A DNA stretch of 39,236 nt from Rhodobacter sp. (lineage in GTDB: Bacteria; Pseudomonadota; Alphaproteobacteria; Rhodobacterales; Rhodobacteraceae): NCBI GenBank assembly GCA_027490955.1, contig JAIXXB010000025.1:1-39236 (forward strand). Direction: 5' to 3'. A program made the translations under genes and the position numbers. The notes below the pieces were generated by a model, which did no database searches, was not told where the DNA came from, and saw only the letters and a list, made by a program, of their open reading frames with translations. This document shows positions 34,641 to 39,236 of this stretch, in pieces. Within the stretch, counting starts at the first letter, position 1; each line of letters begins with the position of its first letter.

Positions 34641-35556
34641 CCGCGTCCCCCATCATCGCCGCCACATGCGCGCGCGCGCAGTTTTCTAATGCACCCAAAT
34701 CATACCCGCCCTCAAGGCAGGATACCACAGGGGCCGCGCCGCTTTGATCTGCTATAGCGCAAAGCCCCCGCGTGACCCAAGCGTAATCCTGCACCTCCCA
34801 GCCAAGCCCGCCCAACGGATCATCGCGGTGGGCATCAAACCCCGCCGAAATCAGAATAAGTTGCGGCTGATAATCGCGCAGCATAGGAAAGACCGCACTG
34901 TCATAGGCCGCGCGCATCGCGGCAGATGCGCCGCCTGCCCGCAAGGGAATGTTCAAAATCTGACCATGCGCGCCGCGCTCATCCGCCGCGCCCGTGCCCG
35001 GATAAAGCGGCGATTGATGCGACGAGATAAACCGCACCCCCGCCTGATCCCAAAGGCAATCTTGGGTGCCATTGCCGTGATGCACATCAAAATCCACCAC
35101 CGCCACGCGGGTCAGGCCGTGATGCTGCAGCGCCCGCAGCGCGGCAATCGCCACGGTCGAAAACAGGCAAAACCCCATGGCCTGATCTCTTTGCGCATGA
35201 TGGCCTGGTGGGCGGGCAATCACAAAGGCGCGCCCGTCTTGCCCTGCCAGCGCGGCATCAACCGCAGCGCAGGCCCCGCCCACCGCGTGCAGCGCCGCAG
35301 CAAGCGAGCCTTGCGACATAAACGTATCTCCATCCAACTGCGCCCAACCCTCTTGCGGCGCGGCCGCCCTCACCCGCGCCAGATGCGCAGGGCTATGGGC
35401 GCGCAAAATATCCTCCTCGACGCCCAAAGGGCTGTCACGCCACTGCGCCGCCACCCCCTGCACGCCGCGCGCAATCGCCGCCAACCGCGCCACCCGTTCG
35501 GGATGCCCGTCAGGTGTCACATGCCCTGCGCTGGCCTTGGACTGAAAAATCAACAT
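34633..35556 (-). CDS. Histone deacetylase/acetylpolyamine amidohydrolase family protein
   Basis: The 307-residue protein has the class II deacetylase pattern: HPERVARL near 22-29, ARPPGHHA near 128-135 with the catalytic His pair, the zinc-binding DFDVHHGNGTQ near 164-174, SSHQSPLYPGTG, SAGFDAHRDDPLGG with the second zinc Asp, and LEGGYDL near 283-289. The zinc ligands Asp, His and Asp are all present. Bacterial members deacetylate small acetylated amines or proteins; the substrate here is unknown. The ATG at 35556 lies right after a GGATATTT element whose A/G-rich end (AAAAAGAGAAG) seems to serve as its ribosome site. Confidence 0.92.
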   Translation of the reverse strand: MLIFQSKASAGHVTPDGHPERVARLAAIARGVQGVAAQWRDSPLGVEEDILRAHSPAHLARVRAAAPQEGWAQLDGDTFMSQGSLAAALHAVGGACAAVDAALAGQDGRAFVIARPPGHHAQRDQAMGFCLFSTVAIAALRALQHHGLTRVAVVDFDVHHGNGTQDCLWDQAGVRFISSHQSPLYPGTGAADERGAHGQILNIPLRAGGASAAMRAAYDSAVFPMLRDYQPQLILISAGFDAHRDDPLGGLGWEVQDYAWVTRGLCAIADQSGAAPVVSCLEGGYDLGALENCARAHVAAMMGDADE

Positions 35557-35629
35557 GGCTTCTCTTTTTCCTAAATATCCACAGGGGGTGAGCGCAGCGA
35601 GGGGGCGCGTGCGCCCCCTACACTCTGCC
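35557..35629 (-). terminator. petR terminator merged with the leader of the HDAC gene
   Basis: In the minus direction, a perfect 8-bp stem GGGGGCGC/GCGCCCCC (35601-35618) follows the petR stop. Then come CACCCCCTGTGGATATTTAG and AAAAAGAGAAG, which run directly into the HDAC start codon. The hairpin can end the petPR message; the rest is a copy of the recurrent GGATATTT element. Confidence 0.6.
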
Positions 35630-36340
35630 TCAATCGGGCTGCAGCATATAGCCCTCGCCGCGCACTGTCTGCAAATAGCGCGGCTGCTTTGGGTCAGCCT
35701 CGATCTTGCGGCGCAGACGGGTGATTTGCACGTCCACCGCCCGCTCGCCGCCGCCATCCGCACCCTCGCCCATCCCGCCCGCCAAACCTTCGCGGGAAAT
35801 TGGGCTGCTGGGCTGGGCGGCAAAGGCGCGCATCAGGGCGGCCTCGGTGGCGGTAAGGCGCACCAATTCCCCGCCGCGCCACAACTCTCCGCGCTCTGGG
35901 TCATAGCGCACCTCGCCCAAATGCAGCATCTTGGCGCGCTGTGGCGCGGCAGGCGCGGGCGCACGGCGCAAAATAGCGCTGATCCGCAGCACCAATTCCT
36001 TCGGCTCGAAGGGCTTGACCAGATAATCATCTGCCCCCGCTTCCAGCCCATCGATGCGGTGGATCGTCTCGCCCTTGGCTGTCAGCAGCAAAATCGGCAT
36101 GGCAGAGTTTTTGCGCAAGTCGCGCGTCAGCGCTACGCCATCCTCGCCGGGCATCATCACATCCAAAATCGCCAGATCAAACTCTAACCCCGCCAGCAAC
36201 CGCCGCGCTTGGCCTGCATCACGCGCCACTGTCACCAAAAACCCCGAACGGATTAGGTATTTTTGCAAAAGGCTGCGGATGCGCTCGTCATCGTCCACCA
36301 CCAACAGATGCGGCTGCACGTCACTCAAACTCAGACTCAT
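35630..36340 (-). CDS. petR: OmpR-type response regulator, PetR-like
   Basis: The 236-residue protein has a receiver domain (1-120) with the acidic pair in VVDDDER near 15-20, phosphoacceptor Asp60 in LAILDVMMPGEDG, Thr in LLLTAKG and Lys109 in YLVKPF. A winged-helix output domain (about 135-236) ends AVDVQITRLRRKIE and GEGYMLQPD. In Rhodobacter capsulatus, petP and petR lie together and regulate respiratory genes; pairing and type match here. No histidine kinase is adjacent, as for petR. It overlaps petP by four bases. Confidence 0.88.
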   Translation of the reverse strand: MSLSLSDVQPHLLVVDDDERIRSLLQKYLIRSGFLVTVARDAGQARRLLAGLEFDLAILDVMMPGEDGVALTRDLRKNSAMPILLLTAKGETIHRIDGLEAGADDYLVKPFEPKELVLRISAILRRAPAPAAPQRAKMLHLGEVRYDPERGELWRGGELVRLTATEAALMRAFAAQPSSPISREGLAGGMGEGADGGGERAVDVQITRLRRKIEADPKQPRYLQTVRGEGYMLQPD

Positions 36341-36849
36341 GGCGCGCCATCCTTGGCGCCATGGTACTGCGCCTGATATTGGCGGCGCTGCTCTGCGTCC
36401 ATCATCGCCTCTAGAACTGTGCGAAAGCCTGCCACAGCCACTGGCCCCGCTGCGCGATAGGCACTACGCATGCGCGCGCGCTGCGCGTCCGACAGGCTAC
36501 GCTCCAGCGCCGCGCCTTTTTCGGTCAAATACAAATGCCGCTCGCGCCTGTCTTTTCGCCCCACCCGCGCCTCAACCAAACCATCGTCAAACAAGCTGCG
36601 CAACACGCGGTTCAAAGACTGTTTCGTGACCCCCAAAATATCCAGCAAATTGCCCACCGTTGTGCCCGGCGCACGATGAATAAAATGCACCGCGCGGTGA
36701 TGGGCGCGGCCATAATCCAACCCTTGCAAGATGCGATCGGGGTCAGAGGTAAAGCCGCGATAGGCAAAAAACATCGCCTCAATCCCGCGGCGCAGGTTCT
36801 CATCGGTCAGAAACAGCAGGCTGTCATCGCCCGATTTCGCATCCACCAT
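36337..36849 (-). CDS. petP: MarR-type regulator, PetP-like
   Basis: The 170-residue protein has a MarR winged-helix core: AHHRAVHFIHRAPGTTVGNLLDILGVTKQSLNRVLRSL (about 49-86) as the recognition region, then the wing DRRERHLYLTEKG near 100-112. MarR/PetP proteins are dimeric DNA binders. The N-terminal LTDENLRRGIEAMFFAYRGF is typical of the PetP group. It is divergent from ilvE, and an inverted repeat in the shared promoter region (36887-36905) could be its own site. It is co-transcribed with petR. Confidence 0.87.
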   Translation of the reverse strand: MVDAKSGDDSLLFLTDENLRRGIEAMFFAYRGFTSDPDRILQGLDYGRAHHRAVHFIHRAPGTTVGNLLDILGVTKQSLNRVLRSLFDDGLVEARVGRKDRRERHLYLTEKGAALERSLSDAQRARMRSAYRAAGPVAVAGFRTVLEAMMDAEQRRQYQAQYHGAKDGAP

Positions 36850-36886
36850 TGCGGCCCCCGTCTTGTTCTTCGCCTTCGCTCAATTT

Positions 36887-36905
36887 ATGTCAGCCTTGTT
36901 GACAT
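36887..36905. promoter_or_regulatory. Inverted repeat overlapping a promoter-like -35 between petP and ilvE
   Basis: ATGTCA (36887-36892) and TGACAT (36900-36905) form a perfect 6-bp inverted repeat with seven bases between. The right arm overlaps TTGACA (36899-36904), a consensus -35, with TACCGA 17 bases on as a weak -10 toward ilvE. A MarR-type dimer could bind and block this promoter. PetP is the nearest candidate. Confidence 0.45.
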
Positions 36906-37000
36906 TCCAAGAGGAAACTGCTACCGAATCGCCGCTTTAGCGTAAGATTATGTCCGAAACGGGCCTATCATGCGCAACATTCGCAAATGAGGAGGGCGCG

Positions 37001-37867
37001 ATGGCAGGCTATGACGATCGGGACGGATTCATCTGGATGGATGGAAAACTGGTGGAATGGCGCAGCGCCAATGTGCATATTCTGACCCATGCCCTGCATT
37101 ACGCAAGTTCGGTGTTCGAAGGCGAGCGGTGCTATAACGGGCGCATTTTCAAATCGGTCGAACATTCCCAGCGTCTGCGCAAATCGGGCGAATTGTTGGA
37201 TATGGAACTGCCCTATTCGGTCGACGAGATCGAGGCCGCCAAGGCCGCCACCCTTGCCGCCAACAACCTGACCGATGGCTATGTGCGCGCCATCGCATGG
37301 CGCGGCGCGGGCGAAGATATGGGCGTAGCGTCCAAGAAAAACCCCATCCGCATGGCTGTGGCCGTCTGGTCTTGGGGCAACTACTATGGCGATGCCAAAA
37401 CGCGCGGCGCGAAACTCGATATCGCCAAATGGAAACGCCCCAGCCCCGAAACCATTCCCCATGCAGCCAAGGCGGCGGGCCTTTACATGATCTGCACCAT
37501 GTCCAAACATGCCGCCGAGGCGAAGGGCTGCTCGGATGCGATGATGTTTGATTATCGCGGCTATGTCGCCGAAGCGACGGGCGCGAATATCTTTTTCGTC
37601 AAAGATGGCGAGGTGCATACCCCCCTGCCAGACGCTTTCCTGAATGGGATCACCCGCCAAACTGTGGTGGGCATGCTGCGCGATAAGGGCATCACGGTGC
37701 ATGAACGCCATATCATGCCTGCCGAACTCGAAGGGTTCCAGCAGTGCTGGCTCACGGGGACGGCGGCAGAGGTCACCCCCGTGGGCCAAATCGGCGCGTA
37801 TAACTTCGAGGTGGGCGCGCTGACCCAATCCATCGCATCCGATTACGAAAAGCTGGTGCGCGCCTAG
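37001..37867 (+). CDS. ilvE: Branched-chain amino acid aminotransferase
   Basis: The 288-residue protein is a fold-type IV PLP enzyme. HALHYASSVFEGERCY near 30-45, the PLP Lys157 in HAAKAAGLY, EATGANIFFVKDG and NGITRQTVVGML are conserved in IlvE. It interconverts Leu, Ile and Val with their 2-keto acids. The ATG at 37001 follows GAGGAGG at five-base spacing; an in-frame ATG at 36950 has no good ribosome site. It is divergent from petP-petR. Confidence 0.95.
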   Translation: MAGYDDRDGFIWMDGKLVEWRSANVHILTHALHYASSVFEGERCYNGRIFKSVEHSQRLRKSGELLDMELPYSVDEIEAAKAATLAANNLTDGYVRAIAWRGAGEDMGVASKKNPIRMAVAVWSWGNYYGDAKTRGAKLDIAKWKRPSPETIPHAAKAAGLYMICTMSKHAAEAKGCSDAMMFDYRGYVAEATGANIFFVKDGEVHTPLPDAFLNGITRQTVVGMLRDKGITVHERHIMPAELEGFQQCWLTGTAAEVTPVGQIGAYNFEVGALTQSIASDYEKLVRA

Positions 37868-37946
37868 GCCGCGCCAGCCAATCCCCTATATCATCTACCA
37901 CCACAAACCCCGCGCGCCCCTTCTCTTTTTTCCAAATATCCCGGGG

Positions 37947-38077
37947 GGTGCGGGGGGCTGGCCCCCCGCCTGTGGGCTTGGTGCGGGGGGCTGGCCCCCC
38001 GCCTGTAGACTTGGTGCGGGGGGCTGGCCCCCCGCCTGTGGATTTGGTGCGGGGGGCTGGCCCCCGCCTTTGTGGAC
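37947..38077. repeat. 33-bp tandem hairpin array, four copies
   Basis: A 33-bp unit starts at 37947, 37980, 38013 and 38046; the last copy is one C shorter. Each holds the near-palindrome GCGGGGGGCTGGCCCCCCGC, so each can fold into a strong stem. A GGATATTT-type element (37923-37943, in reverse) precedes the array. It lies between convergent ilvE and the SDR gene and probably stops transcription from both sides. The linkers CTGTGGGCTT, CTGTAGACTT and CTGTGGATTT differ slightly between copies. Confidence 0.85.
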
Positions 38078-38087
38078 AGGCCCGCGC

Positions 38088-38855
38088 CTAAACGGCGCTG
38101 AAGCCACCATCCACAAACAATTGCGCGCCGTTGACAAAACTGGCCTCATCGCTGGCCAAATACAGCGCCGCGCGGGCGATATCTTCGGGTTGGCCAAAAC
38201 GGCCCTGCGCCGCCTTAATCGCCGCATCCGACACATCCACCCCCAGCGAGGTGAGCTCGGCCACTTCGCGCTGACCATGCGGCGTGTCGATAAATCCCGG
38301 GCAGACAGCATTGCAGCGGATGCCGCGGTCGCGAAACTCTACCGCGATGGCGCGGGCAAACATATGGCAGGCGCCTTTGGTTGCGTCATACAGAACTTCA
38401 TTGGGCGTGGCATAGACCGCCGAGATGGACGAGGTGCAAACAATCGCCCCGCCACCTGCCCGCAGCATTTGCGGCAGCACCGCGCGGGTGACCAGATACA
38501 TGGATTTGACATTCACATCGAACAGAAAATCCCAATCCTCTTCTTCGGTGTCCAAGAAGGGCTTTATCACGATCGTGCCCGCGTGATTGAACAGCACATG
38601 GGCATCGCCCAAGGCCGCCTGCAAGGCCGCGACAGCGCCATCCACTTGCGCCTTTTTCGCCACATCGGCAGCGGCAAAGGCCGCTTTATGGCCCTGCCCC
38701 ACCAATTCTGCCGCCAGCGCGCTGCCCAAGGCGCTGTTGCGGTCAATAATGCCCACTGCCGCACCTTCGGCGGCAAACAGCCGCGCGGCAGCCGCCCCGC
38801 AGCCCGATGCCCCGCCCGAAATAATCGCGACTTTTCCCGCCAAACGCTGCCCCAT
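38088..38855 (-). CDS. Short-chain dehydrogenase/reductase
   Basis: The 255-residue protein has the SDR layout. The cofactor motif GGASGCG is at 14-20 (Cys where Ile is usual in GxxxGIG), with IIDRN near 36-40 favouring NAD(H). NHAG is at 90-93 (usual NNAG). The catalytic Ser is near 143, and Tyr156-x3-Lys160 is in YDATK. The end FVNGAQLFVDGGFSAV is typical. The substrate is unknown. It lies 12 bp downstream of the Hint-domain gene on the same strand. The two motif variants are tolerated in the family, and the catalytic residues are intact. Confidence 0.9.
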   Translation of the reverse strand: MGQRLAGKVAIISGGASGCGAAAARLFAAEGAAVGIIDRNSALGSALAAELVGQGHKAAFAAADVAKKAQVDGAVAALQAALGDAHVLFNHAGTIVIKPFLDTEEEDWDFLFDVNVKSMYLVTRAVLPQMLRAGGGAIVCTSSISAVYATPNEVLYDATKGACHMFARAIAVEFRDRGIRCNAVCPGFIDTPHGQREVAELTSLGVDVSDAAIKAAQGRFGQPEDIARAALYLASDEASFVNGAQLFVDGGFSAV

Positions 38856-38867
38856 AGCCCGCCTCCC

Positions 38868-39236
38868 TTAGCGCGCCGCCACAGCCTTTTTGTGCGGCGC
38901 AGTTTGCATCTGGCCAGTGTCTTCCATTTTGCGCCCCATATGCAAGAGCCGCGCCTCATGCGCGCGCAGGCTGCGGCGGGCCGAGGGGCCATAGGCGGCA
39001 AAATTGCCCCCCGCGATTTGTGGGAAAAGCGCCGTGATCTGGTCTTGCGCGCCCGCGCCCAGCGCATCGAACCCTTCCTCGCCCGGATGGAAACTTTCCG
39101 CCCCCGCCCCTTCGGCAAAGACAATCTCATGCGCGTCAAACAGAATGTGGTAATAGCTCACCGATGCCACCCGATGCGGGCGAATAGCCGCCCCATCAAC
39201 CAGCAGCTTTGCGGCGGCAATCACCTCATCTTCGCC
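38868..39236 (-). CDS. Hint-domain protein, C-terminal part (cut by window edge)
   Basis: The frame is open to the window edge, reading GEDEVIAAAKLLVDG and on. It contains the C-terminal block of Rhodobacteraceae Hint_2-type (hedgehog/intein-like) proteins: VSYYHILFDAHEIVFAEGAGAESFHPG, then ITALFPQIAGG and YGPSARRSLRAHEARLL. Such proteins are common in the family, often secreted and repeat-linked, with unclear function; the Hint fold can carry self-cleaving activity. Only 122 residues are visible and the catalytic N-terminus is outside the window. A GTG at 39224 inside the frame is not a real start. The tail ends TAPHKKAVAAR. Confidence 0.8.
   Translation of the reverse strand, partial: GEDEVIAAAKLLVDGAAIRPHRVASVSYYHILFDAHEIVFAEGAGAESFHPGEEGFDALGAGAQDQITALFPQIAGGNFAAYGPSARRSLRAHEARLLHMGRKMEDTGQMQTAPHKKAVAAR

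Noticed and set aside
37895-38311. Minus-strand frame with an 11-residue Pro/Gln/Gly repeat
   Set aside because: It begins inside the SDR gene in another frame and the repeat is only the 33-bp hairpin array read through.

Overview
The window reads as a chromosomal segment of an alphaproteobacterium of the family Rhodobacteraceae (roseobacter-like). Reasons: the infA-maf-rng-yacG-tRNA-Phe run, the HDAC-xseB-ispA-dxs run, the petP/petR pair next to ilvE, a TIGR02302-type protein after lysA, a Hint-domain protein at the right edge, and the aerobic (cob) cobalamin route with CobN, CobG and CobF. No genus can be named from the sequence alone.

Layout. (1) 1-3970 is a visibly more AT-rich accessory stretch. 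It holds the start of an IS5-type transposase at the left edge, a PPP-type phosphoesterase pseudogene with an in-frame stop, a likely PvuRts1I/AbaSI-type modification-dependent endonuclease, an unknown 144-residue protein, a degenerate 89-bp tandem repeat, a small exported membrane peptide, and a 27-bp tandem repeat carrying the reverse complement of the same core word. It abuts the 3' end of tRNA-Phe (3975-4050), a classic island insertion point. (2) 4286-6303 is the compact infA-maf-rng-yacG operon on the minus strand. (3) 6408-24538 is a large cobalamin locus. cobQ and cobO run leftward. A cobalamin riboswitch (8810-8994) leads DUF1636-cobW-cobN-cobG-cobH-cobI-cobJ-(cobK, opposite strand)-cobL-cobE-cobM-cobB-cobA-DUF1636. 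A second cobalamin riboswitch (22531-22723) leads the cobalt transporter genes cbtB-cbtA, then a terminator and cobF. (4) 24696-30932 holds a TlpA-type thioredoxin, argH, two tiny lipoproteins, lysA and a TIGR02302 protein. (5) 31058-36849 on the minus strand holds two units: petP-petR, and HDAC-xseB-ispA-dxs-PAP2 phosphatase (isoprenoid precursor supply). (6) 37001-39236 holds ilvE, a hairpin array, an SDR dehydrogenase and a partial Hint-domain protein.

How the genes work together. CobA, I, G, J, M, F, K, L, H and B, with helper CobE, cover uroporphyrinogen III to cobyrinic acid a,c-diamide. CobN is the large cobaltochelatase subunit, CobO adenosylates and CobQ amidates to cobyric acid. CbtA/CbtB probably import cobalt. 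CobS, CobT, CobC/CobD and the nucleotide-loop genes are not in the window. Both plus-strand units begin with B12 riboswitches, so corrin synthesis and cobalt uptake should fall when cobalamin is plentiful.

The points most worth a second look are the decayed phosphatase beside the type IV-like nuclease at tRNA-Phe, the two repeat arrays sharing one core word in opposite orientation around a small exported peptide, the two DUF1636 proteins bracketing the corrin operon, and a GGATATTT-containing intergenic element that recurs at gene ends across the window.
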